DNA of 64,000 bases from Leptospira sp. (GTDB taxonomy: Bacteria > Spirochaetota > Leptospiria > Leptospirales > Leptospiraceae). The position numbers and the translations under genes are program-made. This document shows positions 48,370-59,853 of this stretch, in pieces. Position 1 is the first letter of the stretch; each line of letters opens with the position of its first letter. The stretch is from positions 1 through 64,000 of the forward strand of contig JAPZTS010000014.1 in assembly GCA_027533185.1 (NCBI GenBank), given 5' to 3'. The notes under the pieces are model-generated. The model was not told the DNA's origin. It worked only from the letters and a program-made list of their open reading frames with translations, and did no database searches.

Positions 48370-50427
48370 ATGGGATTGTATCAGGATATTAAGAATAAAA
48401 ATGAACTATTCGATGCGGTCAGTTCCAGGTTAGGAGTCGAAAAAACGGGCCTCATTGTCAGAGCCTATGATCTCGCTGACAAAATGCATGAAGGTCAAAA
48501 GAGACTTTCGGGGGAACCATACATTATTCATCCTATGAATGTTGCTTCCATCTTGGATGAACTCGGGTTAGATGAAAGAGCTATTGCTGCCGGACTCCTT
48601 CATGATGTAGTCGAGGATACACATTACTCAAAGGAGGATATGGCCAAAGAGTTTGGGGAAGATATCGCTAACCTAGTTGAAGGTGTAACAAAAATTTCTG
48701 AAATCAAATCACAGTCAAAAGAGACCGAAGCCGCTGAAAACATTCGTAAGATGTTGCTTGCGACAATCAAAGATGTGCGAGTTATGCTCATCAAACTTGC
48801 AGACAAAACTCACAATGTTAGGACTTTAAAATACCAGCCTGATGAAAAACAAAAAAGAATCGCTAAAGAGGTTCTTTCTCTCTATGCTCCTATAGCTGGT
48901 AGGCTTGGTGTATATAAGGTGAAATTTGAATTGGAAGATTTAGCCTTTCAATCCCTCCATCCAGATGAATACCAAGAAATTAAAAAACGAGTATCTGCAA
49001 AAAAATCGGAACGGGATGAGTACATTGAAAAGATAAAAATTATTTTAAAACAGAGACTTGCAGAAATCAATATTGATGCTCGAATAGATGGTCGAGCAAA
49101 ACATTTTTATTCTATCTATCGTAAGATGGTGACAAAGGAAAAATCTTTTTCCGAAATTTTCGACTTAAGAGCCGTTCGCATTATTACCAATGAGATTAAA
49201 GATTGTTACGGTGTATTAGGAATTGTGCATACACTTTGGACTCCGATACCAGGGCGATTTAAAGACTATATAGCAACTCCCAAAACCAATTTGTATCAAT
49301 CTTTACACACTACGGTTTTCGGACCTGACGGACGGCCGATGGAAGTTCAGATTAGAACAAAAGAAATGAATGCAATAGCAGAAAACGGAGTTGCTGCTCA
49401 TTGGGCATATAAAGAATCCGCATCTTTGAATCGAACAAATGCTATCCTCCAACAAGGAGTAGAAAACGCATTCCGAATGAAATGGTTGGAGATTCTAAAA
49501 TCTTGGCAAGATCCAAGTCTGGATTCTAAAGAATTTATGGAGGAATTGCAGTACGACCTTCATGAAGATGAAGTTTTCGTTTTTACCCCTAAAGGTGAAA
49601 TTGTAGAGATGCCGAAAGGTGCAACCGTTTTGGATTATGCCTTCCGTATTCATACTGATATTGGTCTGCATGCAAGAGGTGGCAAGATTAACGGGCGTAT
49701 GGTTACTCTTCGAACCGAATTAAAATCTGGCGATCAAGTCGAAATTATAATAGAGAAAAATTCTAAACCGTCTCCGATTTGGCTTCGTATTGTTAAAACG
49801 TCTGGAGCTAGGCAAAAACTAAGAGCCTATTTCCGTAAGCTTCAAGAAGATACTCAGAAAGAGACAATTGCATCTGTTATTGACTCTGTTGCTCCTGTCG
49901 TTGATGAAAATACAATCAAAGAAATCAAAAAGGTAAAAATCAAAAAACCTATCTCGAAAGCAAATCCAGGCAAAGAGGAACAAAAAGAATTTGGGATATC
50001 GGTCGCGGGTTGGAATGATGTACCGGTTCGAGTTGCCTCCTGTTGTATGCCAATTCCTGGTGATGAGATCATTGGTTTTATTACGAGAGGTAGGGGTGTG
50101 AGTGTTCACAAGAAAGATTGTACAACTGCTTCGAAACAATTGGAGTGGATGAAAACAATACCAGTTCGTTGGGAAGGTCCAGGTGAACCGATTCCACTAC
50201 AGATTGAGGTACGAGCAAAAGATGTTCAGGGTATTTATTTGTCAATGGTAGAGTCTATTTCTAGCACAGAGACAAATATTCTAGAAGCTGGGGCATCTTC
50301 TCACCCCAACGGAACTTTAACCGCAAAATTTATGTTAGAAGTTGATCATTTAGATCAATTGAAAGAAATACTCGAAAACCTTAGAATGATCCAAGGCGTA
50401 ATTTTTGCAGAAAGAGTGAAAAAATAA
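48370..50427 (+). CDS. rel: Bifunctional (p)ppGpp synthetase/hydrolase
   Basis: This 685-residue Rel/SpoT-family enzyme makes and degrades the stringent-response alarmone. The HD hydrolase domain is intact (His54 in YIIHPMNVA, His78-Asp79 in LLHDVVEDT), as is the synthetase domain with DARIDGRAKHFYSIYRKM and ATPKTNLYQSLHTTVFGPDG. The TGS domain (about 400-460, VFVFTPKGEIVEMPKGATVLDYAF), a Cys-containing CCMPIPGD region and a C-terminal ACT domain (about 605-680) follow. No other Rel/Spo gene is in the window. It is probably cotranscribed with nadC. Confidence 0.95.
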   Translation: MGLYQDIKNKNELFDAVSSRLGVEKTGLIVRAYDLADKMHEGQKRLSGEPYIIHPMNVASILDELGLDERAIAAGLLHDVVEDTHYSKEDMAKEFGEDIANLVEGVTKISEIKSQSKETEAAENIRKMLLATIKDVRVMLIKLADKTHNVRTLKYQPDEKQKRIAKEVLSLYAPIAGRLGVYKVKFELEDLAFQSLHPDEYQEIKKRVSAKKSERDEYIEKIKIILKQRLAEINIDARIDGRAKHFYSIYRKMVTKEKSFSEIFDLRAVRIITNEIKDCYGVLGIVHTLWTPIPGRFKDYIATPKTNLYQSLHTTVFGPDGRPMEVQIRTKEMNAIAENGVAAHWAYKESASLNRTNAILQQGVENAFRMKWLEILKSWQDPSLDSKEFMEELQYDLHEDEVFVFTPKGEIVEMPKGATVLDYAFRIHTDIGLHARGGKINGRMVTLRTELKSGDQVEIIIEKNSKPSPIWLRIVKTSGARQKLRAYFRKLQEDTQKETIASVIDSVAPVVDENTIKEIKKVKIKKPISKANPGKEEQKEFGISVAGWNDVPVRVASCCMPIPGDEIIGFITRGRGVSVHKKDCTTASKQLEWMKTIPVRWEGPGEPIPLQIEVRAKDVQGIYLSMVESISSTETNILEAGASSHPNGTLTAKFMLEVDHLDQLKEILENLRMIQGVIFAERVKK

Positions 50428-50433
50428 ACCGCT

Positions 50434-51846
50434 TTATATTACAATCCATTGTGCGCTACCAGTATAAAGTTTAAAATAAAGCTGAGATTTTTTTCGAATC
50501 AAGGGATCTTGCTTATAACGTTTGTCTTCAATGATTTCATGGATTTCTTCTGATTCGATAACTTCATCCAAATATAAAAACCCCGAAACTTCGCAAGAAT
50601 TCGGATTAAAGATAAAGATTTCTTTTTGTGAATCGCTTTTGATTTGCAGAGCTAACAATTCTTTAGAATTGAATTCGGTGTAGGACAGTTTTTGAATAAA
50701 AACCATTCCAATTCTATTGTTTAGAATATGAAAGGTTCTTTTGTAGAATTCAAAAAGCTCGGTATCTATTTTATCTTCATCTACAGATATCATCTGCACT
50801 GGTATTTTTTTTGAGAATCCAAAACTTTGGCCGTAGTGAAATAGATGAACAGCTTCAGAAAAACAGAGTATACTAAAATATATAGGTGTCTTTGAAGAAA
50901 AAGTAGCTTTTGCTCTTTTTTCATCATGGTTTTCTAAAAACCGTATCTCATTCGGTATACTTGTTTGGTTGGCTCCTATATTTTTCATCTGATCGTAGAT
51001 TGACAAAAATTGATTTTCCACCATTGAATCGTAAAGGTTTTTATTGTAAGTTGCATCAAAACCTAAATCTAAAAGATCTTTTTCTCTATTCCAATATACT
51101 TCTGCATAGAATTTAAAATTAGGGAAAGATGATTTAATCGTTTTGATAACACGACTCCAACTATATTTGGAATCTTTGCCGTGTGTTTTTTTAAATACAT
51201 CTGGCAAAAGAAGCATAGCCATATCACAACGAACGCCATCGGCCACTTTCGCTATTGCAGATAGAATTTCTATATGTATAGTTTCAACTTTTGGGTTTGA
51301 AAAATCCCATTGGATCGTATCTGTCCAACCATTGAAGTAAGGATCACGTCCATGACAATAGGAACGTCCATTCGAATGATTGAATTGGTTTTGAGGTTCT
51401 GTGCTTTCGTTTGCTTCTAGAAATAAGTTTGGATCTCTTTCAATCCAAAGTGAATCGATCGACATATGATTGGGAACAAAGTCTAAGATTAATTTTTTAC
51501 CTAGAGCATTTAATCTTTGTTTTGAGAGTATTAGATCTTCTTGTTCCCCAAGCAAATCATCTAGAACATATTCATAGATGGAGTAAGGAGAGCCATAAAT
51601 ATCGATTTCTTTTAGATCCTCACTTGCCAATTGAAACTCAGGTCGTAGAAAAGGAATACTGCGTGCGATTCTTTGAGATGATGGGCTATTTTTCCAAACT
51701 CCCATGAGCCATACTTCATCAGCCTTTTGAAATACTGGATCACCCTCCAAGAGACATGGAATTTCTGACAAAGAACATTTATTTTTATTACAAAAAAGCC
51801 TTGAGCCAATCTCGTACAAAAGGATTTGATGGAACTGGTATTTCAT
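50434..51846 (-). CDS. Alpha-amylase-family (GH13) glycosidase
   Basis: I start at the ATG at 51846 (a TTG lies 12 bases upstream), giving 470 residues with no signal peptide. GH13 regions are visible: DFVPNH (122-127), GVRCDM with Arg206 and nucleophile Asp208, acid/base Glu249 in YAEVYW, and FLENHDEKR with His307-Asp308. The enzyme should be catalytically competent, hydrolysing or transferring alpha-glucosyl bonds inside the cell. No glycogen or trehalose genes flank it. The short beta-domain C-terminus is present. It is divergent from the solute-binding gene with 33 bases between the starts. Confidence 0.82.
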   Translation of the reverse strand: MKYQFHQILLYEIGSRLFCNKNKCSLSEIPCLLEGDPVFQKADEVWLMGVWKNSPSSQRIARSIPFLRPEFQLASEDLKEIDIYGSPYSIYEYVLDDLLGEQEDLILSKQRLNALGKKLILDFVPNHMSIDSLWIERDPNLFLEANESTEPQNQFNHSNGRSYCHGRDPYFNGWTDTIQWDFSNPKVETIHIEILSAIAKVADGVRCDMAMLLLPDVFKKTHGKDSKYSWSRVIKTIKSSFPNFKFYAEVYWNREKDLLDLGFDATYNKNLYDSMVENQFLSIYDQMKNIGANQTSIPNEIRFLENHDEKRAKATFSSKTPIYFSILCFSEAVHLFHYGQSFGFSKKIPVQMISVDEDKIDTELFEFYKRTFHILNNRIGMVFIQKLSYTEFNSKELLALQIKSDSQKEIFIFNPNSCEVSGFLYLDEVIESEEIHEIIEDKRYKQDPLIRKKSQLYFKLYTGSAQWIVI

Positions 51847-51879
51847 CGTGAGTATCAAATAGTAAACAAAGGTTTCAGC

Positions 51880-53688
51880 ATGCGCAAGATTGTTTTTTTG
51901 TGTTTTTTATTATGTGTTTTCTTTTTTTTAGGACTGAGCTGTTCCGAGGAATCGGGTCGCGAGACAAATAGTAAGGTTGTCGATTTGCCATGGGAAGGAG
52001 ACCCAAATTCCATTCCCCAGAGCCTTAGGCAAAAAAATCCAGCTGCAAGCCTTGAAGCAAAAAAAGGCGGAATTATAAGAATCTACTCTCACCAATTCCC
52101 AAGATCTTTGAACTACTATTTGGAACAATTCACAACAACGGCAAGAATTTTCACAAGTCTCTATGAACCACTCTGTTCCTATCACCCCTTCAGTTTGGAA
52201 ACCATTCCTCACCTAGCTCGGGAATGGAAGATTTCTGCCGACAAAAAAAAGTTTACCTTCTATTTGGACCCAAATGCTCGCTGGTCCGATGGGAAACCAG
52301 TCACTGCTGACGATGTAATTTTTACTTATGACACGATTATGAATCCGAAAAACAACACCGCCGTATTTCGGGTTTCGCTTTCAAGATTTTTAAAGCCAGT
52401 TAAGGAAGATGAATTGACTGTTAGTTTCGAAGCTAAAGAAGTTCATTGGAATAATTTTAATGATGTTGCATCTTCGATCTTTATTTTACCCAAACATCAG
52501 TTTGAAGGGAAGGACTTTAACAAAGAAAATATGGAGTTCCCCATTGTATCTGGTCCTTATAAAATTTCGGACGTAAAGAAGAATCGATTTATAAAATTAG
52601 AACGGAGAGGTGACTGGTGGCAAAGAGCTTATCCGTTCAATCAAGGTCGTTACAATTTTGATACGATTATCTATAAAGTTTACAATGAAGAAGCAGTTGC
52701 TCTCCAGGCCTTTAAAAAAGGTGATATCGACATCTATCCAGTTTATTCCGCTTTTGTTTGGGTTGAAGAAGCTAAGGGAGAGGCTTTTGACAAAAATTGG
52801 ATTGCGAAACAGAGAATTTTCAATGAAAAGCCGGTAGGTTTCCAGGGTTGGGCGATGAACACCAGAAGAGAAATATTCTCGGACAAACGGGTAAGGGAAG
52901 CAATGACACTCCTCGTGGATCGCAAACTAATGATCGACAAATTAGCGTATGGTGAATATGACCCAACGAATAGTTACTACCCCGATTTTTATCTCGGTTC
53001 AAATAAAAGTCCAAATCCTCCTTCCGATTTTAATATGAATAAGGCAAGAGCCCTCCTAAAAGAAGCAGGTTGGGTTCCTAACAAGGATGGAATCTTAGAA
53101 AAAAATGGAAAACTATTTCAGTTTACGATCTTAGATCGTGATAAAAAGACTGAAAAATATTTTACAGTCTTTTTAGAAAAAGCTAAAGAAGTAGGGATTC
53201 GTGCATCAATTGATACCATGGATCTAGCTTCATGGAGTGAACGTGTTGACAAATATGATTTTGATATGACATGGGCGGCCTGGGGTTCTGGAGTTTTTAA
53301 AGATCCTGAATCGCAATGGTATTCCAAATATGCTGACGAACCAGGTCAACCAAATCTACCGGGACTTAAAATTCCTTCGGTCGATAAACTTATACAAAAA
53401 CAAAAATCCGAATTTTCTTTGAATACCAGAAATCAAATTTTAAAGGAACTTGATCAGATAGTTTATAAAGAGTACCCATACGTTTTACTATGGCATTTAC
53501 CTAGTATAAGGTTACTCTATTGGCAAAAATACAAGCATCCATCTCTACCTTTGGGTAAGTATGGAGATGAAAGTTTCTCTAGTGATTATTGGTGGTATGA
53601 TGAAGATATGGATAAGAGGCTAACAAATGCTATTTCTAAAAAAGAAACCTTTGATGAATATCAAAAGATAATACGCCTGGATAAATAA
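51880..53688 (+). CDS. Extracytoplasmic solute-binding lipoprotein, family 5
   Basis: I start at the ATG at 51880, which opens a lipoprotein signal ending LGLSC (Cys21); an upstream frame extension overlaps the divergent gene. The 602-residue protein is a family-5 (oligopeptide/nickel type) ABC binding protein: ARWSDGKPVTADDVIFTYD, IVSGPYKISDVKKNR, a YNFDTIIYKVYNEE linker and FSDKRVREAMTLLVDR are all family marks. The DWWQRAYPFNQGRYNFD stretch resembles the YejA subgroup. No permease or ATPase gene is nearby, so its transporter is elsewhere. The kinase-like gene follows after one base. Confidence 0.85.
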   Translation: MRKIVFLCFLLCVFFFLGLSCSEESGRETNSKVVDLPWEGDPNSIPQSLRQKNPAASLEAKKGGIIRIYSHQFPRSLNYYLEQFTTTARIFTSLYEPLCSYHPFSLETIPHLAREWKISADKKKFTFYLDPNARWSDGKPVTADDVIFTYDTIMNPKNNTAVFRVSLSRFLKPVKEDELTVSFEAKEVHWNNFNDVASSIFILPKHQFEGKDFNKENMEFPIVSGPYKISDVKKNRFIKLERRGDWWQRAYPFNQGRYNFDTIIYKVYNEEAVALQAFKKGDIDIYPVYSAFVWVEEAKGEAFDKNWIAKQRIFNEKPVGFQGWAMNTRREIFSDKRVREAMTLLVDRKLMIDKLAYGEYDPTNSYYPDFYLGSNKSPNPPSDFNMNKARALLKEAGWVPNKDGILEKNGKLFQFTILDRDKKTEKYFTVFLEKAKEVGIRASIDTMDLASWSERVDKYDFDMTWAAWGSGVFKDPESQWYSKYADEPGQPNLPGLKIPSVDKLIQKQKSEFSLNTRNQILKELDQIVYKEYPYVLLWHLPSIRLLYWQKYKHPSLPLGKYGDESFSSDYWWYDEDMDKRLTNAISKKETFDEYQKIIRLDK

Positions 53689-53689
53689 A

Positions 53690-54772
53690 TTGGCTAAAAA
53701 ATTTGGTCCTATACAAACTATTAAAGATAAAATATCGAAAGTTTGGAACCAATATCCGAACTGGGGAAAAATTCCCCAGTTTCTAGAGCTATTAGAAAAG
53801 GGTCTAGATAAAGAACTTTTTTTTGACCCAGAAAAAGAAGAGAACCCGATTCCACTCGAAGACCTTCCGGTCGATGAAGTACTCAGAAAGTCTGGACCAT
53901 TTCGAAATTTCTATGAAAAACTTTTTCCCGTTTCTCATGTCTTTCGCATAACGCATCGTTATGAGAGAGAATTTTTAGATAATTTTTTGCCAATTTCAAA
54001 CGAAGGATACATTGGGCGAGGTTCTTACAAGTTTGTTTATAAACTTCCATGGAATCAAGTAGTTAAGGTAGGTAAATCCAAACTTCCGTCTGATTCTCTT
54101 TTTGGCTCTTTGTTTAAAGAAGTGGGAAGAGATCTAACTCGATTCCTTAAAAAGGAAGAAATTGAACTTATGGAGTTTTTAAAGTCTAAAACCCGGAGGG
54201 AGAGTAAACAAGACGAAATAGATTTTAAATTCAAACGTTTGGGTTTGGAACGAATGCATTATTGGAAGTTAAAATCACTCATACCTGATTTGGTAGTTCC
54301 GACAAGATTTTTTATGGGCATACGAGTAAGGAAAAATCCTTTGGGCATACCAAATATAACTCTGACTCCATGTGACCAACAACCTCTTTTGCCAGGTAAA
54401 CATTTAAAAGAATTTACTGTAAAAAATGAAAAATTAGATCAAAATGTTTTGCTTGATACTTTTTTTCCTAAATGGAAGTTAAACTTCAACTCACATAGAT
54501 TTGGTGTTATATCAAAGTCAAAATTAAAAAAAATTGCCGTAGACTTCAATCGGGTGATTGAAGTAACTAAATACTTTGCAGAAGAAGAAAAACTAATTTT
54601 TGATGTACATACGGAGAATATAATCATTACATTGCCAGATTTTGAACTTAAAATTTTTGATTTCCATTTATTTGACGATTATCTCTATGAACCGTCATTA
54701 GAAAATCCAACTCCCGAAATGGACCATATAAATATAATAGAGGAGTTTATCCGTTCTTTTGAACTGGATTGA
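53690..54772 (+). CDS. Kinase-fold protein of unknown substrate
   Basis: The 360-residue protein starts at a TTG one base after the solute-binding gene; no nearby ATG exists. Kinase-like landmarks are seen: a glycine-rich loop IGRGSYKFVYK (108-118), a VVKVGK strand with Lys126, DVHTEN at 305-310 (catalytic-loop type Asp305, Asn310) and IFDFHLFDD with Asp324 in the DFG position. Spacing fits the YrbL/aminoglycoside-phosphotransferase-like part of the kinase superfamily more than Ser/Thr kinases. Residues 1-100 have no recognisable domain. No signal peptide or membrane segment is seen. Substrate and link to the binding protein are unknown. Confidence 0.6.
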   Translation: MAKKFGPIQTIKDKISKVWNQYPNWGKIPQFLELLEKGLDKELFFDPEKEENPIPLEDLPVDEVLRKSGPFRNFYEKLFPVSHVFRITHRYEREFLDNFLPISNEGYIGRGSYKFVYKLPWNQVVKVGKSKLPSDSLFGSLFKEVGRDLTRFLKKEEIELMEFLKSKTRRESKQDEIDFKFKRLGLERMHYWKLKSLIPDLVVPTRFFMGIRVRKNPLGIPNITLTPCDQQPLLPGKHLKEFTVKNEKLDQNVLLDTFFPKWKLNFNSHRFGVISKSKLKKIAVDFNRVIEVTKYFAEEEKLIFDVHTENIIITLPDFELKIFDFHLFDDYLYEPSLENPTPEMDHINIIEEFIRSFELD

Positions 54773-54837
54773 CTTCTGTTTGATTTGAATCATTGAAGTT
54801 TTTTTTCAATAATTTGGCCTTTCATTATAAGGTTTAT

Positions 54838-54873
54838 GTAGAAGTATAAGTAGAAGTATAAGTAGAAGTAGAA
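54838..54873 (+). repeat. Three-copy 12-base tandem repeat in a gene leader
   Basis: GTAGAAGTATAA is present twice in perfect tandem and a third time with one change (GTAGAAGTAGAA). It lies 21 bases before the ATG of the glycosyltransferase gene, in a 121-base gap, so it is in the promoter or 5' leader. Copy number could vary by slippage. Confidence 0.85.
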
Positions 54874-54893
54874 AAAAGTAAAAAGATTATTCC

Positions 54894-56426
54894 ATGGTAG
54901 AAAAACGCAATTTGACTCTGTTTTACATTCTTTCTCTCTTTGTGTGTATTTTTGCAATTTGGCAAGCCTTTGCCCTGCGCTGGATTTGTGATGACGCTTT
55001 TATAAGTTTTGTCTATTCACGAAATTTATATGAAACGGGAACTTTGGTTTTTAATCCAAACGAATACGTGGAAGGTTTTTCAAATTTTCTTTGGACCATT
55101 TTGCTGAGTTTAGGTTTTGCATTTGATATAAAACCAACTTATTTTTCTATTTTGCTTGGTCTTATATCTTATGTAAGTTTGTTATATTTTCTATTTGTTG
55201 TAGAAAACAAGCTTAACTTTGCTAAAGTTCTTCCTGTATTTTTGATTCATATTACCCTATTTCGACATAATTGGATTTTTGCAACTTCAGGTTTGGAGAC
55301 AATGTCGTTTGTTCTTTTTGTGAGTATTGGACTGATATCTCCAAAGGTCAGAGGCTTTGCATTTTTCTTAGCTTGTTTGACAAGACCAGAAGGGTTTCTC
55401 TTCTTTGGGCTTTATTTTGTTTCTTCTTTTAAAAAGTGGATGAAGTTAGAAAATTTATCTTTTTCGCTTCTTTTAATTTTATTTATTGTGTTTAGGTACA
55501 ATTATTTTGGAGAATTTGTCCCAAATACCTTTTATGCAAAAGCTAACCATGGAAGCAATATCATCCAAGGTTTCAAGTATATAATCTATTTTTTCAAATC
55601 TTATCCTCTATATTCATTTATATTTGTATATTCTGTAGGTCTACTTTTCATTTCGATATTCAAAAAAACTAAAGATTGGATTATGAATTTTGGTGTACTG
55701 CTTTATTTAGGATATATTTTGTATGTAGGCGGAGATTTTATGGGGATACGTTTTCTTATACCAATACTCCCTTACCTTTCTTACTTATTCTATAATGAAA
55801 TTTTGAAATGGGACGAAAACCTACATTTTGAATCAAAGAACACTGGATTTTTCAGAATGTATGAAAAGAATCGGATACTTGTTGTTCTATTCTATGTTCT
55901 ATCAACAGCAGTTTATATCAATCCGTTGTTGTCTAATGGTAAAAAAATTGCTGATTGGAATGGCATTGGCGAGGAAAGAGAATTTTACGAAAATAAGTTA
56001 ATAGATCTTTCTGGTTATGGAGATCCTATTCCAGATGTTCGTATGGCATTTTTTGGGGCTCAGGCTCATTTTGTTTTTAACTTAAGACCTAGCTATGCAT
56101 TTGAAGCCGAAGTTGGTCTTACCGATTCTCAGTTTGCAAAACAGGATAAGATAATTACAGAAAGGATTGGCCACAATGGCCGATTGGAAATGGAAGATTT
56201 AAAAGCACGTAAAATTCACCTGATTTGGGCTAATAGATTTCCAGAAAGAAATTTTCCGATCATTACCTACAATTGGAGGGGCTTTCCTATTCCCATCTAT
56301 GTGCTTCGAATGGATTCCTCAATTTCGAATGGTGTTTGCAAAAAACCATTATGGGATTGTAAGATAGTTTTCGAAGAGTTGAGGAAGAGAAACCTTTCAA
56401 TTGATGCGGAGTATACATTTTTATGA
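54894..56426 (+). CDS. GT-C-type membrane glycosyltransferase
   Basis: The 510-residue protein has about ten to eleven membrane segments. The first extracytoplasmic loop carries WICDDAFISFVYSRNL (catalytic-type Asp-Asp) and NEYVEGFSNFLWT, hallmarks of GT-C enzymes related to the AftB arabinofuranosyltransferases. GT-C proteins use polyprenyl-phosphate sugars and act outside the membrane; the acceptor may be lipopolysaccharide or another envelope glycan. The C-terminal 110 residues form a soluble domain. It overlaps the PgeF gene by 4 bases. Confidence 0.8.
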   Translation: MVEKRNLTLFYILSLFVCIFAIWQAFALRWICDDAFISFVYSRNLYETGTLVFNPNEYVEGFSNFLWTILLSLGFAFDIKPTYFSILLGLISYVSLLYFLFVVENKLNFAKVLPVFLIHITLFRHNWIFATSGLETMSFVLFVSIGLISPKVRGFAFFLACLTRPEGFLFFGLYFVSSFKKWMKLENLSFSLLLILFIVFRYNYFGEFVPNTFYAKANHGSNIIQGFKYIIYFFKSYPLYSFIFVYSVGLLFISIFKKTKDWIMNFGVLLYLGYILYVGGDFMGIRFLIPILPYLSYLFYNEILKWDENLHFESKNTGFFRMYEKNRILVVLFYVLSTAVYINPLLSNGKKIADWNGIGEEREFYENKLIDLSGYGDPIPDVRMAFFGAQAHFVFNLRPSYAFEAEVGLTDSQFAKQDKIITERIGHNGRLEMEDLKARKIHLIWANRFPERNFPIITYNWRGFPIPIYVLRMDSSISNGVCKKPLWDCKIVFEELRKRNLSIDAEYTFL

Positions 56427-57157
56427 TCCCATTTTATCGTAAAATTGAAACCAATTATGGGAACGTCATTTTTGGTACACTCGGAAAGGATTATCAGAAG
56501 AAGATTCTTACTCTTGAAGATGCAACTTATCCTAGTAATGCGATAGACTGGCATGCCTATGCAGAAAAAAAGATTAAGAAAGCTTTATTTAAAGATACCA
56601 AAGTTTTTTCTCTAAATCAGGAACATGGTAAAAGAATATGGAAAACAGAGGATATCGATACAGATGGGAACAATGTAGGTGATGGTTTGATTTCAAAAAA
56701 AGAAAATGAATGTTTGGTGATTAGAACAGCGGATTGTGTACCTGTCTTCGTTTATTCAACTCGAACCCCATTTGTGTCTGTTTTGCATTCTGGCTGGAAA
56801 GGAACTTTTTTTGGTATTACCGAATCCCTACTGAATTCTTTATCGGATTATGATGTGGATCCTATGGATTGCAAAATTGTATTAGGTCCTTACATTCAAA
56901 AAACAAATTACGAAGTGAAATGGGATGTTGCCGAGAAATTTTTAAAACTTGGACCGGACGTCATAGAAGGGACATCAAAATCCGAGGAGAGTTTTTTACT
57001 CGATACAGGTGCTGCTATCGAAGAGAGTATTAAGGCTATGGGAGTAGAAATTAAAATTCAAAATGAACATTGGGAAGTTTTTCAAACACCAAACTTCTTT
57101 AGCCATAGAGCCAAAGAAGCTGGGCGAAACTTAAACTTTATACTTTGGGAATCTTGA
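56423..57157 (+). CDS. PgeF/YfiH-family multicopper-laccase-fold protein
   Basis: The 244-residue protein has the metal site of this family: Cys in RTADCVPVF, His in LHSGWKGTFFG and the C-terminal NEHWEVFQTPNFFSHR segment. Members include PgeF, which corrects misincorporated amino acids in peptidoglycan precursors, and relatives with purine-nucleoside phosphorylase or adenosine deaminase activity. It is coupled to the GT-C gene, consistent with envelope work. Its end overlaps the convergent receiver gene by 20 bases. Confidence 0.85.
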   Translation: MIPFYRKIETNYGNVIFGTLGKDYQKKILTLEDATYPSNAIDWHAYAEKKIKKALFKDTKVFSLNQEHGKRIWKTEDIDTDGNNVGDGLISKKENECLVIRTADCVPVFVYSTRTPFVSVLHSGWKGTFFGITESLLNSLSDYDVDPMDCKIVLGPYIQKTNYEVKWDVAEKFLKLGPDVIEGTSKSEESFLLDTGAAIEESIKAMGVEIKIQNEHWEVFQTPNFFSHRAKEAGRNLNFILWES

Positions 57158-57548
57158 GAAGAGTCTCTTTGATCTTCTCTAATACCTTTTCCCGTTTGAT
57201 TGGCTTGATAATATAGTCCATGGCACCATTTTCAAGAAGGGTCTTTACAACAGAAGGTGTATTTTCTTCAGAAATAAAGAGAATCCTAGGTAATACTCCC
57301 ATTTCTTTCATATCCCAAAATGCCGCATAACCATCAACTTCTGGTAAAAAGATCTCAATGGTAACGAGATCGATCTGTTGGCGGTATTCTTTATATAGCT
57401 TTAGGAGTTCTTTCCCTGTCTCTGCAATGCCAATAATCTTAAATCCTTCCGACTCCAAAATTTGTTGGAGTTGTTTCGACTGGAATTTTGAGTTTTCCGC
57501 GATTAAAATCTGATAAGGCCTTCCTGTTGGTCCGATTCCAGCTTGCAT
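57138..57548 (-). CDS. Receiver-domain protein lacking the usual phosphoacceptor Asp
   Basis: The 136-residue protein is a single receiver domain (about 13-132). The position that is normally Asp in D-L-V-x-x-D-I is Glu65 (DLVTIEIFLP), and the acid pair near the start is Glu18-Asn19 (ILIAENS). The conserved Ser93 and Lys115 (KPI) are retained. Phosphorylation by the normal route is therefore unlikely; Glu can mimic a phosphorylated state. It is the last gene of the mutase-argD-leuB run, 11 bases after leuB. Confidence 0.75.
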   Translation of the reverse strand: MQAGIGPTGRPYQILIAENSKFQSKQLQQILESEGFKIIGIAETGKELLKLYKEYRQQIDLVTIEIFLPEVDGYAAFWDMKEMGVLPRILFISEENTPSVVKTLLENGAMDYIIKPIKREKVLEKIKETLLKIPKV

Positions 57549-57559
57549 CTTTTAATACC

Positions 57560-59849
<2,290 letters not shown>

Positions 59850-59853
<4 letters not shown>

